The translations under genes and the position numbers were made by a program. From Labrenzia sp. 011 (lineage in GTDB: Bacteria > Pseudomonadota > Alphaproteobacteria > Rhizobiales > Stappiaceae), in NCBI RefSeq assembly GCF_003075075.1, contig NZ_QCYM01000002.1, positions 398,954 to 462,953 on the forward strand: 64,000 nt of DNA, read 5' to 3'. The stretch's first letter is position 1. The number at the start of each line of letters is the position of its first letter. The notes below the pieces were generated by a model. It searched no databases, was not told where the DNA came from, and saw nothing but the letters and a program-made list of their open reading frames with translations. Shown piece after piece: positions 24,783 through 34,276 of the stretch.

Positions 24783-27700
24783 ATGGACAATCGGACCCAA
24801 TCATTCCTGGAACTGACCGCCATGGATGATCTGGTTCAGCTTGTTGCCGACAAAAGAGCCGCCTGGCTCTGGTCGGCCGACGGCGCACGCATCCTTTGGG
24901 CCAATGCCGCAGGTGCATCGTTTTTTTCCGCTGCCACCGTTTCCGACCTCGCCGGGCTGAGCGCCCTGGAGCGTTCGCCCGCGCGCCCGCACATCGCCCG
25001 CATCGCGCAATCGGGCGCCACCGACAAGTTCAGCATCGACCGCCTGCGGTTCTATCGGGGCCTGCGGGTGATGCTGCTGACCTGCCAGTGCAAGCGGATC
25101 GATCTGGAAAACGGCGAGTCCGCCGCCCTGATCGTGTGCGGCGACAAGGGCCTTTCCACTCCCCAGGAGCCGGTCTCGGCCTTTGCCCACATGCTGGCCG
25201 CTCCCGGTGAGACGGTTTTCCTGACCGGCGACGGCGCGGTCGAAGAGCGCATCGGAGAGCACAAAGGCACTCCCGAGGATTCCGATCTGCCGGAAGACCA
25301 GAAGGCCCTCTTCGGCCCGCTCGAGCTTGACGGCAGCTTCCATGAAGGTGTTGTTCTGGAAGTATCGTCCGGCCGGCGCCTGATCGTCCTGGACGATGCG
25401 CCCCTTGCGGACGACATGCCGGAAACGGCGGATGCGGCAGACGGTGCCGGCGAAGTGTCCGATGAAGCGGAGGAGACCGTCCGCGCGGCATCCGGGGATC
25501 TGATACCAGAGACGGAAGACGGCCCGACACTACAGACCGCCGCGAGCCCCGCGCGCGACGCTGCCGCCGGAGCCGATCCGGAGGACGCGCCCGGCGCGCT
25601 GTCCGAAAGCGAAGCCCCTCTTCCGACGGACCCGTCCGGCGACCGAGACCTGCCCGAACAGATGCCAGCCTTCGCCCCCCAGGCGGACGGCGAGGACGAA
25701 AGCCTGGCCGCTTCGGACGAAGTCACGCCTTCAGACCAAACAGGCGAGCGCGCGGAAGCCGCGCCAGAGCCCGATGACCTGACGGCCGAGGACGACGACC
25801 TGCGCGAGAGCGCAGAGATTTCACAGACCCAGCCGGACACAGCCGGGGACGACATGTTTGTCTTTCAGCCACGCCGCCGTCCCGTGCGCTTCGCCTGGAA
25901 GATGGACATCGACCAGCGCTTCACCTTCCTGTCCGACGAATTTGCCGAAGTGCTCGGCCCCGAGGCGACCGACATCGTTGGCCTGACCTGGGAGGACGTC
26001 TCGAAGAAGTTCCAACTGGATCCGCGCGGCAATATCGCGCGGGCGCTCGACCGGCGGGACACATGGAGCGGCAAGACGGTCGACTGGCCTGTCAGCGGTG
26101 CGCCTCTGAGAGTTCCGGTGGACATGGCGGCCCTGCCCGCCTTCGACCGGAACCGGAAATTCGAGGGCTATCGCGGCTTCGGCGTCTGCCGCACCGCCGA
26201 TGCGGTTGAAGTCGGGGACGCCGTCCTCAGCCCTGCCCTGACCGCCTTTGACGACACACTGGCCACGGCACCCGATGCGGAGCCATCGGCTGTCGACGAG
26301 AAGCCGGAGGAAACTGCCGAGGAAAATCAAGCCGCCGCGCCGGAGATTGACGCCGGCAGCGATGAAATGCCCCTGGCCCCGGATATGCCCGAGACGGTTC
26401 CCTCCGCTGCCGAAGCCGGTTTTGCAGGGGACGACCGCCCGGATGCGGAAGAGCCGGATGAGACGACGGCAGAAGACGAAACGGCCGGGGAAGACAGCGC
26501 GCTACATGAGGCGGCAGACGAATCCGCCGAAACGGCCTTACCGGAGACCGGGGATGACAGCGCCGTGCCGGAAGCCGCCGATGTCCCGAAAGACAGCCTT
26601 GCCGATCTGAAACCGGCCCAGCCCGACACCTTCGGCGGCAAGACATTCCTGGGAGCAAGCGCGGCGGCCCTCGTGGGCTCGCTCGCCCGGTTCACCGGAG
26701 CGCCCGCCTCCAGGCCGCCAAGCGAACCGGAAGAGGCGGCAAGGCCGGTCCATCGGCAGGAAAGCACCGAGGATTACGAAGATACGCGGCGGATCGCAGC
26801 ATCCCTGGACGACAAGCTGAAAGCCCTCGAGACCGGCTCCGCCCCCTCGCCCACGCCGGAGCCCCTTGAAGAGCAGGCCTCTTCGCCGGAGCTTGCCGAA
26901 AGCGCGCTTTCCGATGAGACAGTCGCGGAAAGCAGCCCGGAGGCAGATGCCCCGGATCCGGTGCCGAATGTCCCGACGCAGGAGGCTCCCGCGGCCGTCA
27001 AGGAAGACCGGGCGGAGACCACCGACAGCGAGGAACCTGCCGGGATTGCCGGCCCCGCAGCCCTGGAGCCTGCGGAAATCGAAAACGCGGTCAGGTCGCT
27101 GGCGAAAAACTACGACCGGGCGAAAAAGAGGTCCCGGGACCTGTTCGACCAGGACACGCCCGCGACGAAAAAAGACACCGTTTCCGCCAGCACGGAAGTG
27201 GCCGCCGAAGATCCTGTCGATAACGCCGTCGATGACGCCCCGTTCGAACCGGTCCCGCCCCTGGAAGATGCCCATTTCGACATCATCGAGGAAGAGGGCC
27301 GCAGGATGGAAGAGGTGGCCGCAGCCCTCGATACCCAGGATGACTCCGCCGACGAACGCGAGTTCTACGAGGAAACCGCCGCATTCGGGGTGGAAGAAGA
27401 GGCAAGGGACATTCCGCAGGAAGACGGAACTGAAGACGAAGAAACGGCCGTACCGGAGCCGGACAAGCCGACCGGTCAGGTCATTCCGCTTGCGACCGCA
27501 CGCCCCCGGGTCGTGCCGGTCGACACGTCAAGCCTTTCGCGCCCGGAACGCCAGGCGTTCCGCAAGATCGCCGAAGCGCTCGGTGCCCGGCTCGAAGGCG
27601 ACCTGGACGACTTCGATGGCTCGGACAGTCCCGAGGTCGAAGACCTGCCGCCGGAAGAGCCGGAAGCCGGTCCGATCGATCCGAGCCTGCTCGACCGCCT

Positions 27701-29192
27701 GCCGATCGGCATCGCGGTCGTTCATGACCGCGAAGTGCTCTATGCCAACAAGGTTCTTCTCGGCATGCTCGGCTACAGGTCGATCGCCGCGCTTTCCGAG
27801 GTTGGCGGCCTGGAAGCGCTGTTCATTGACGACACCGAAGACCTGACCGATGCCATCGGCATGGACGGTGAATTGGACGAAGCGATGAAACTGCGTCTGG
27901 CCGGCGGCGGCGTGCTGACCGTCGATGCGCATATGCATTCGGTTCCGTGGAACGGGAGCCGTGGCCTGATGATTTCCATAACGGAGCGGCAGGGCAAGCA
28001 GGCTCCGGCGGCTGCCGCCCCGCAAACCGCACCGAACTTCTTTGCCGAAGTGCGCTCCGAGCTGGAAAGCGCCCGCAGCCAGATCGCCGAAATGGACACG
28101 ATCCTGGAAACGGCGACGGACGGCGTGCTGGTCCTCGACCAGACCGGCACGATCCTCAAGGTCAACGGCTCCGCCGAAGCCCTGTTCAGCGCGAACCGCT
28201 CTGACATGATCGGCGCGCCGTTCACCGATTTTCTGGCGCCCGAAAGCCACCGGGCGGCGGCGGACTATCTGGACGGACTGACACGCAACGGCGTCGCCAG
28301 CATTCTCAATGACGGTCGGGAAGTGCTCGGCAAGGTTCCGTCGGGTGGCCTCATTCCGCTTTTCATGACCATAGGCCGGATCACCAACGGCAATGACGAC
28401 CCCAAATACTGCGCGGTCCTGCGGGACATCACCCAGTGGAAGACGGCGGAAGAGGAACTGACCCAGGCCAAGCGCCAGGCGGAAAATGCCAGCTCGCAGA
28501 AATCCGATTTCCTCGCCAAGATCAGCCATGAAATCCGTACGCCGCTGAATGCGATCATCGGATTTTCCGAAGTCATGATGGAAGAGCGCTTCGGCCCCAT
28601 CGGCAACGACCGCTACAAGGACTACCTGAAGGACATCCGCACGTCCGGCTCGCATATCATGAGCCTGATCAACGATCTTCTCGATCTCTCCAAGATCGAG
28701 GCGGGCAAGCTGGACCTGAAGTTCTCGGCGGTCTCGACCAATGACGTGATCAACGAATGCGTGGCGCTGATGCAGCCCCAGGCGAACCGGGAACGGGTCA
28801 TCATCCGGGCCAGCCTGCCGGATTCCGTGCCGGACGTGGTCGCCGATCCGCGCTCCCTGCGCCAGATCGTGCTCAATCTTCTGTCCAACGCGATCAAGTA
28901 CAACAAGTCCGGCGGCCAGGTGATCCTGTCCACGGCGCTGGAAAGCAACGGCGAGGTGGCGCTCCGGGTCCGCGATACAGGAACAGGCATGACCGCGAAG
29001 CAGCTTGCGGCTGCCCTCGAGCCCTTCCGCCAGCTCCACACCGCGAGCCGGGGCGGTGGCACGGGACTTGGACTGCCGCTCACCAAGGCGCTGGTCGAGG
29101 CCAACCGGGCGAGCTTTCATATCGACTCCACGCCGGATCAGGGCACGCTCGTGGAGATCGTCTTTCCCACACAACGGGTCCTGTCGGAATAA
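24783..29192 (+). CDS. Large PAS-domain sensor histidine kinase, PdhS-like
   Basis: A 1469-residue cytoplasmic kinase with no membrane segment. Order: N-terminal PAS-like segment (about 1-100), an acidic disordered stretch, a PAS domain near 363-470, a very long acidic Glu/Asp/Ala/Pro region (about 480-950), a PAS at about 966-1060, a PAS at about 1107-1215, then HisKA with FLAKISHEIRTPLNAIIGF (H1249) and HATPase with NLLSNAIKYN (about 1364), DTGTGM (about 1398) and GGGTGLGLPL (about 1424). No receiver domain. The catalytic part closely resembles Brucella PdhS, a DivK-linked cell-polarity kinase. ATG 24783 has GGAG upstream; the GTG at 24684 would add an unlikely leader. It is longer than usual for PdhS, through the disordered part. 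Confidence 0.82.
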   Translation: MDNRTQSFLELTAMDDLVQLVADKRAAWLWSADGARILWANAAGASFFSAATVSDLAGLSALERSPARPHIARIAQSGATDKFSIDRLRFYRGLRVMLLTCQCKRIDLENGESAALIVCGDKGLSTPQEPVSAFAHMLAAPGETVFLTGDGAVEERIGEHKGTPEDSDLPEDQKALFGPLELDGSFHEGVVLEVSSGRRLIVLDDAPLADDMPETADAADGAGEVSDEAEETVRAASGDLIPETEDGPTLQTAASPARDAAAGADPEDAPGALSESEAPLPTDPSGDRDLPEQMPAFAPQADGEDESLAASDEVTPSDQTGERAEAAPEPDDLTAEDDDLRESAEISQTQPDTAGDDMFVFQPRRRPVRFAWKMDIDQRFTFLSDEFAEVLGPEATDIVGLTWEDVSKKFQLDPRGNIARALDRRDTWSGKTVDWPVSGAPLRVPVDMAALPAFDRNRKFEGYRGFGVCRTADAVEVGDAVLSPALTAFDDTLATAPDAEPSAVDEKPEETAEENQAAAPEIDAGSDEMPLAPDMPETVPSAAEAGFAGDDRPDAEEPDETTAEDETAGEDSALHEAADESAETALPETGDDSAVPEAADVPKDSLADLKPAQPDTFGGKTFLGASAAALVGSLARFTGAPASRPPSEPEEAARPVHRQESTEDYEDTRRIAASLDDKLKALETGSAPSPTPEPLEEQASSPELAESALSDETVAESSPEADAPDPVPNVPTQEAPAAVKEDRAETTDSEEPAGIAGPAALEPAEIENAVRSLAKNYDRAKKRSRDLFDQDTPATKKDTVSASTEVAAEDPVDNAVDDAPFEPVPPLEDAHFDIIEEEGRRMEEVAAALDTQDDSADEREFYEETAAFGVEEEARDIPQEDGTEDEETAVPEPDKPTGQVIPLATARPRVVPVDTSSLSRPERQAFRKIAEALGARLEGDLDDFDGSDSPEVEDLPPEEPEAGPIDPSLLDRLPIGIAVVHDREVLYANKVLLGMLGYRSIAALSEVGGLEALFIDDTEDLTDAIGMDGELDEAMKLRLAGGGVLTVDAHMHSVPWNGSRGLMISITERQGKQAPAAAAPQTAPNFFAEVRSELESARSQIAEMDTILETATDGVLVLDQTGTILKVNGSAEALFSANRSDMIGAPFTDFLAPESHRAAADYLDGLTRNGVASILNDGREVLGKVPSGGLIPLFMTIGRITNGNDDPKYCAVLRDITQWKTAEEELTQAKRQAENASSQKSDFLAKISHEIRTPLNAIIGFSEVMMEERFGPIGNDRYKDYLKDIRTSGSHIMSLINDLLDLSKIEAGKLDLKFSAVSTNDVINECVALMQPQANRERVIIRASLPDSVPDVVADPRSLRQIVLNLLSNAIKYNKSGGQVILSTALESNGEVALRVRDTGTGMTAKQLAAALEPFRQLHTASRGGGTGLGLPLTKALVEANRASFHIDSTPDQGTLVEIVFPTQRVLSE

Positions 29193-29359
29193 ATTCCGGC
29201 AGGACCCTGCGGCCTGCTGCCGCGTTGTCCGGGCCCGGAGCAAACATTTTCGTGAACAGGCCGGCCACCCGGCCGCGGGCGGATAATAATAGCTGAGATT
29301 TAAAGTCCTGTTTTTGCGGCACTTTTCGCGACAATAGTGGAGTATATTCCTCCAGTTAG

Positions 29360-29376
29360 TTTTGAATCATTCCAAA
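29360..29376. promoter_or_regulatory. Irr-type iron control element (ICE box)
   Basis: TTTTGAATCATTCCAAA fits the TTT-x-GAA-N3-TTC-x-AAA form of Irr boxes, and the flanking bases extend the palindrome to 21 (29358-29378). It lies upstream of a predicted -35 element and 114 bases before the iron-binding protein gene. Nothing else is seen in the 29193-29489 gap apart from the promoter listed next. Confidence 0.65.
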
Positions 29377-29397
29377 CTATTGATTTTACTGTATTTA

Positions 29398-29426
29398 TTG
29401 ACTTGCCCGACCCTGCACGCCATATT
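29398..29426 (+). promoter_or_regulatory. Predicted sigma70-type promoter of the iron transport genes
   Basis: TTGACT, a 17-base spacer and CATATT, 64 bases before ATG 29490 and 22 bases downstream of the Irr-type box. The box placement upstream of -35 would suit activation. Confidence 0.4.
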
Positions 29427-29489
29427 CCTGCTCAAACACATGAGCCAATATGCCTCGACGGCAGCAGGCCGGATTTTCGGGAGAAATAC

Positions 29490-30533
29490 ATGCGCAAGAC
29501 ACTCCGTGCACTCACTGGCGCCCTCGCTCTGACCACGGCGGCCTTCGCGGCCGCTCCGGCGTCCGCCGACGGCGAAGTGAACATCTATTCCTACCGTCAG
29601 CCCTTCCTGATCGAACCGCTTCTGGAAGCCTTCACGGCCGAAACCGGCATCAAGACCAATGTGGTCTTCGCTTCGAAGGGGCTCGGGGAAAGGATCGCCG
29701 CCGAAGGCAAGAATTCCCCGGCGGACGTTCTGCTGACCGTCGACATCGGCCGTCTGGATGGCGCCAAGCAGCTCGGCATCACACAGCCGGTGGTCTCCGA
29801 AACCGTCACCGCGAATATTCCCGACCATTTCCGCGACCCGGACGGAAACTGGATAGGCCTGACAACCCGCGCACGCATCGTCTATGCCTCCCGGGACCGG
29901 GTCGATCAGGACACGATCACCTATGAGGACCTTGCCGATCCGAAGTGGAAAGGCCGTCTGTGCACCCGCTCGGGCCAGCATGATTACACCATCGGCCTGA
30001 TCGCCTCGATGATTGCTCATCACGGCGTGGAAGAAACCGAGGAATGGCTCGCGAAGGTGCGCGACAATCTTGCCCGCAAGCCCGCCGGCAACGACCGCGC
30101 CCAGGCTCAGGCCATCTATGCCGGCGAGTGCGACATCGCCCTCGGCAATACCTATTACATGGGTCTGATGGAGACCAACGACAAAGAGCCGGAACAGCAG
30201 GAGTGGGCGAAAAGCGTACGCATTCTGTTTCCCAATGCCGACGGCCGCGGCAGCCACGTGAATCTTTCCGGCGTGGTACTGACAAAACATGCCCCGAACA
30301 AGGACAATGCCATCAGGCTGATCGAGTTCCTGACGTCCGAAGAGGCTCAAAGGCTTTATGCGGAAACCAACTTCGAATATCCGGTCACCCCGGGCGTTCC
30401 CGTGGCCGAACGTGTTCAGAGCTGGGGCGAGCTGAAGGCCGACACATTGCCGCTGGCGGAAATCGCCAAACAGCGCAAGGCCGCCAGCGAACTGGTGGAC
30501 AAGGTCGGGTTTGACGACGGTCCCGCGTCCTAG
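29490..30533 (+). CDS. Fe(3+) ABC transporter substrate-binding protein (FbpA/FutA type)
   Basis: A 347-residue periplasmic protein. Signal peptide about 1-26 (MRKTLRALTGALALTTAAFAAAPASA). The mature start GEVNIYSYRQPFLIEPLLEAFTAETGIKTNVVFASKGLGERI is typical of ferric-ion binding proteins, and the tyrosine pair appears in GNTYYMG (about residues 220-226), the usual Fe(III) ligands. It delivers ferric iron to an inner-membrane permease. ATG 29490 has GGGAG six bases upstream. An Irr-type box and promoter precede it and a strong terminator follows, splitting it from the permease gene. Confidence 0.9.
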   Translation: MRKTLRALTGALALTTAAFAAAPASADGEVNIYSYRQPFLIEPLLEAFTAETGIKTNVVFASKGLGERIAAEGKNSPADVLLTVDIGRLDGAKQLGITQPVVSETVTANIPDHFRDPDGNWIGLTTRARIVYASRDRVDQDTITYEDLADPKWKGRLCTRSGQHDYTIGLIASMIAHHGVEETEEWLAKVRDNLARKPAGNDRAQAQAIYAGECDIALGNTYYMGLMETNDKEPEQQEWAKSVRILFPNADGRGSHVNLSGVVLTKHAPNKDNAIRLIEFLTSEEAQRLYAETNFEYPVTPGVPVAERVQSWGELKADTLPLAEIAKQRKAASELVDKVGFDDGPAS

Positions 30534-30555
30534 AGTGTGACAAGCAGTGCCGGAA

Positions 30556-30593
30556 AGCGCCGTGTATCGAAACACGGCGCTTTTTGCTTTTTT
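30556..30593 (+). terminator. Terminator between iron-binding protein and permease genes
   Basis: Perfect 10-bp arms (30556-30565, 30572-30581), 6-base loop, then TTTTGCTTTTTT. Partial read-through would give much more binding protein than permease, a common pattern. Confidence 0.88.
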
Positions 30594-30645
30594 ACGCGAT
30601 AGCTATTAGAGCTTCTGCAGATAACCCCCAACGAACAGTCCCGAC

Positions 30646-32331
30646 TTGCTGCGCACGCCCACCCTTTCCTTTGTCGACCGGTTCTGGCAGGTCGCGGCAA
30701 TCCTAATCGCGGCCCTCGTCCTGCTGCCGCTGAGCGCCATTGTCTGGATTTCCCTGACGCCGGCAGCCGATGTCTGGACCCACCTGCTGCAGACCGTCCT
30801 GCCGGGTGCCCTGTGGACCACGCTGCTGCTGTTGCTCGGCGTCGGCTTGATCACCGGCATTACGGGCGTCGGCACCGCGTGGCTCGTGACCATGTGCAAT
30901 TTTCCGGGACGGAAGGTGCTGGACTGGGCACTTCTGGTGCCGCTTGCCGTGCCAACGTATATCGTCGCCTTTTCCTATGTGGAGGTTCTGGAATACACCG
31001 GCCCCGTTCAGGGGCTGATCCGCGAGATCTTCGGCTTCACGACCTCGCGCGACTACTGGTTTCCCGAAATCCGTTCCCTGGGCGGTGCCATCTTCGTCAT
31101 GGGCGTGGTGCTCTATCCCTATGTCTATCTCACCACCAGAGCCAGTTTCCTTATCCAGTCGGCTTCGACCCTGGATGTGTCGCGCACACTGGGGGCCTCG
31201 CCCTATCGCCTGTTCTTCCGCATCGCCCTGCCGCTCGCCCGACCGGCAATCGCCATCGGCATTTCGCTGGCGCTGATGGAATGCCTCAACGATATCGGCG
31301 CGGTCACCTTTTTCGGTGTCCGGACGCTGACGTTCTCCGTGTATGACACCTGGCTGAACCGCTCCAGTCTGGGCGGCGCCGCACAGCTCGCGCTGGCCAT
31401 GCTGCTGATGGTGTTCCTCCTGCTCTGGCTGGAGCGCTTCGGCCGCCGCAAGCAGCGGTTCGACAGCGGCGGCAGCAAGAGCCATCCGCCGACACGCTTC
31501 GACCTGCGCGGCGGGCGATCCCTTCTTGCGCTCGGCCTGTGCCTGCTGCCGATCCTTCTGGGCTTTGTCGTTCCGGGCCTGCTCCTGGCCGACCGGGCAA
31601 GCCGGCGGCTGGACGATTTCTGGTCCGGCGGGTTTCTGGAGACCGCCTGGAACAGTTTCAGCCTGGCGGCCGTCGCCGCGCTCCTGACCGTCGTCATATC
31701 GGTTGCACTGGCCTATGCGCTACGGCTCAACAACAAGGGCCCTCTGCGCACCGCCGTGCGCCTTGCGTCCATCGGCTATGCGATACCGGGAACGGTTCTT
31801 GCGATCGGCATCCTGGTTCCCCTCGCACAATTCGACAATTTCCTCGACGGCCGCATGGAGGCCTGGTTCGGCATCAACACCGGCCTGCTGCTGCTGGGAA
31901 GCGGCACGGGGCTGGTCTATGCCTATGTGGTCCGCTTCCTGGCCGTTTCCTACGGTCAGGTGGAAGGCGGTTTCGGCCGGATCACGCCGCATCTGGACAT
32001 GGCCGCCCGCACACTGGGCCGGGACAGCCGGCAGACCCTCGGCCAGATACATCTGCCCATCCTGAAACCGGTCCTCCTGTCGGCCGTGCTGCTGAGCTTC
32101 GTCGACTGCATGAAGGAACTGCCGGCGACGATCCTCCTGCGGCCGTTCAATTTCGAGACCCTGGCGACCACCGTCTTCGAAGCCGCCTCCCGCGAGGCGT
32201 TCGAGGAAGCCGCCCTCCCCTCGCTGGCCATCGTTCTTGTCGGTCTCATTCCGGTCATCTATCTGGCCCGCTCCAGCGCCACCTCGTTCCGGACCAGACT
32301 TTCGAAGCGGCAGACCGGCGGCGTGATCTGA
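30646..32331 (+). CDS. Iron ABC transporter permease, fused two-domain (FbpB type)
   Basis: A 561-residue membrane protein with about twelve helices and two BPD_transp_1 halves. Each half carries an EAA-like loop: AARTLGRDSRQTLGQIHLPILKP in the second and VSRTLGASPYRLFFRIALPLARP in the first. This tandem architecture is usual for ferric permeases. It lies 112 bases downstream of the binding protein gene, past a terminator. No ABC ATPase gene follows; the next gene is ftsH, so the ATPase must be elsewhere or shared. The start is given as TTG 30646 without a good ribosome site; the true start is uncertain by a few codons. Confidence 0.87.
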   Translation: MLRTPTLSFVDRFWQVAAILIAALVLLPLSAIVWISLTPAADVWTHLLQTVLPGALWTTLLLLLGVGLITGITGVGTAWLVTMCNFPGRKVLDWALLVPLAVPTYIVAFSYVEVLEYTGPVQGLIREIFGFTTSRDYWFPEIRSLGGAIFVMGVVLYPYVYLTTRASFLIQSASTLDVSRTLGASPYRLFFRIALPLARPAIAIGISLALMECLNDIGAVTFFGVRTLTFSVYDTWLNRSSLGGAAQLALAMLLMVFLLLWLERFGRRKQRFDSGGSKSHPPTRFDLRGGRSLLALGLCLLPILLGFVVPGLLLADRASRRLDDFWSGGFLETAWNSFSLAAVAALLTVVISVALAYALRLNNKGPLRTAVRLASIGYAIPGTVLAIGILVPLAQFDNFLDGRMEAWFGINTGLLLLGSGTGLVYAYVVRFLAVSYGQVEGGFGRITPHLDMAARTLGRDSRQTLGQIHLPILKPVLLSAVLLSFVDCMKELPATILLRPFNFETLATTVFEAASREAFEEAALPSLAIVLVGLIPVIYLARSSATSFRTRLSKRQTGGVI

Positions 32332-32434
32332 ACCGGCTGCTGCACCGCAGCACCTTGACAGCGGCGGATCAAATCGCCCCAATGAGGCACGGCAGAAACC
32401 CTTTCCTTTTGCATCTCGTCAGGACGGCAATTCG

Positions 32435-34261
32435 ATGGAAAAAAAGCATCAGATCAATCTTTGGTATGCCTTCATAGCCATGATGCTGGTGTTTCTCTTC
32501 CAAAGCTGGTGGACCACCTACAAGACCGTCGAGCCGATCCCCTACAGCGAGTTCGAACAGTATCTCAAGGACAAGAAGGTCGATGAGATCGCGATCGAGG
32601 AAAACACCATCAGGGGCAAGTTCAAGGAGCCTCTGAAGGACGGAAAACTGTATTTCATCACCACCCGCGTCGATCTGGCGCTCGCCGAAGAACTCAGCAA
32701 ATACGATGTGAAGTTCACCGGCGTCGTGCAGAGCACGCTTCTGAGGGACATCCTGTCCTGGGTCCTGCCGGTGCTGCTGCTCTTCGGCCTGTGGATGTTC
32801 TTCATTCGCCGGCTGGCGGAAAAACAGGGCTTCGGCGGCATGATGACCGTCGGCAAGTCCAAGGCCAAGGTCTTCGTCGAAACCGATATCTCCATACGCT
32901 TCAAAGATGTCGCCGGTGTCGACGAGGCCAAGCGCGAGCTGCAGGAAGTCGTCGATTTTCTGAAGAACCCTGCCGCCTACGGCCGCCTGGGCGCGCATGT
33001 TCCCAAGGGCATTCTCCTGGTCGGACCTCCGGGAACAGGCAAAACGCTGATGGCGCGCGCGGTGGCCGGTGAAGCCGGCGTTCCCTTCTTCTCCATTTCC
33101 GGCTCCGAATTCGTCGAGATGTTTGTCGGCGTCGGCGCCGCAAGGGTGCGCGACCTCTTCGAACAGGCCCGCAAGGCCGCACCGGCGATCATCTTCATCG
33201 ACGAACTCGATGCCCTCGGCCGGGCCCGGGCCAGCGGTCCGATGGGGACGAACGACGAAAAGGAACAGACGCTCAACCAGCTGCTGACCGAACTGGACGG
33301 GTTCGACCCTTCCGGCGGCATTATCCTGCTGGCCGCGACCAATCGGCCGGAGATCCTCGACCCCGCCCTGCTGCGCGCCGGCCGGTTCGACCGCCAGGTC
33401 CTGGTCGACCGCCCGGACAAGTCCGGGCGCCGGGCGATCCTCGACGTGCATGTGAAGAAGATCAAGCTGTCGCCGGACACGGATCTCGATCAGGTCGCCC
33501 AGCTCACGGCGGGCTTTTCGGGGGCGGATCTCTCGACCCTCGTCAACGAGGCGGCCCTGCTCGCGACCCGCCGGAACGGGGACGCCGTCACACTGCAGGA
33601 CTTCAACGAAGCCATCGAAAGGGTGGTCGCGGGTCTTGAGAAGCGCAGCCGGATTCTCTCGGACAAGGAACGCAAGACCGTTGCCTATCACGAGATGGGC
33701 CACGCGCTCGTTGCCGCAAATCTGGAAGGCTGCGATCCGGTGCACAAGATCTCCATCATTCCGCGCGGCATCGGTGCTCTCGGCTACACCATGCAAAGGC
33801 CGTCGGAAGACCGCTTCCTGCTTGCCGCCAGAGACCTGGAGAACCGCATGACGGTGCTGATGGGCGGTCGGGCGGCGGAAGAAATCGTCTTCGGAGAAAT
33901 CTCCACCGGCGCGTCGGACGATCTGCAGAAAGTGACGGAAGTCGCCCGGGACATGGTCATGCGCTACGGCATGGAAAGCTCTCTCGGCAACCGGGTCTAT
34001 TCCACGCAGAGACAGAACTTCCTGGGAATGCCCGCCGGAGACGTGACCGAAGTCTCGGAACAGACGCAGCGGGAAATCGATCTGGCGATCAAGGCCCGCG
34101 TTGAAACCGCCTTCACGCGCGCCAAGGAGCTTTTGACCGACCATCGCAAGGAACTCGACGAAGGCGCGCAGCTGCTGCTCGCCAGGGAAACGCTGACCGA
34201 CCAGGAGTTTCCCCCGATACGCCCGCTTTCCGAACGCAGCAAGCAGGCGGCTGCCGAATAG
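32435..34261 (+). CDS. ftsH: ATP-dependent zinc metalloprotease FtsH (608 aa)
   Basis: A membrane-anchored AAA protease that degrades unassembled membrane proteins and regulators. Two N-terminal helices (about 9-27 and 103-123) flank a periplasmic domain. The AAA module has GPPGTGKT (Walker A), [12 protein letters not shown] (Walker B) and the second region of homology with RAGRFDRQV. The protease domain has HEMGH, the zinc-binding HExxH, and a later glutamate region. It is shorter at the C-terminus than the 640-residue housekeeping alphaproteobacterial FtsH, and the stress-type neighbourhood suggests an accessory paralogue; that is inference. ATG 32435. Confidence 0.93.
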   Translation: MEKKHQINLWYAFIAMMLVFLFQSWWTTYKTVEPIPYSEFEQYLKDKKVDEIAIEENTIRGKFKEPLKDGKLYFITTRVDLALAEELSKYDVKFTGVVQSTLLRDILSWVLPVLLLFGLWMFFIRRLAEKQGFGGMMTVGKSKAKVFVETDISIRFKDVAGVDEAKRELQEVVDFLKNPAAYGRLGAHVPKGILLVGPPGTGKTLMARAVAGEAGVPFFSISGSEFVEMFVGVGAARVRDLFEQARKAAPAIIFIDELDALGRARASGPMGTNDEKEQTLNQLLTELDGFDPSGGIILLAATNRPEILDPALLRAGRFDRQVLVDRPDKSGRRAILDVHVKKIKLSPDTDLDQVAQLTAGFSGADLSTLVNEAALLATRRNGDAVTLQDFNEAIERVVAGLEKRSRILSDKERKTVAYHEMGHALVAANLEGCDPVHKISIIPRGIGALGYTMQRPSEDRFLLAARDLENRMTVLMGGRAAEEIVFGEISTGASDDLQKVTEVARDMVMRYGMESSLGNRVYSTQRQNFLGMPAGDVTEVSEQTQREIDLAIKARVETAFTRAKELLTDHRKELDEGAQLLLARETLTDQEFPPIRPLSERSKQAAAE

Positions 34262-34276
34262 ACGGAACGGCCGGCT

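Noticed and set aside
27528..29243. Minus-strand open frame of 571 codons opposite the histidine kinase catalytic region.
   Set aside because: The plus strand encodes intact HisKA and HATPase motifs; the antisense reading shows none.
32369..34144. Minus-strand open frame of 591 codons opposite ftsH.
   Set aside because: FtsH is complete with Walker and HExxH motifs; the antisense frame is a GC artefact.
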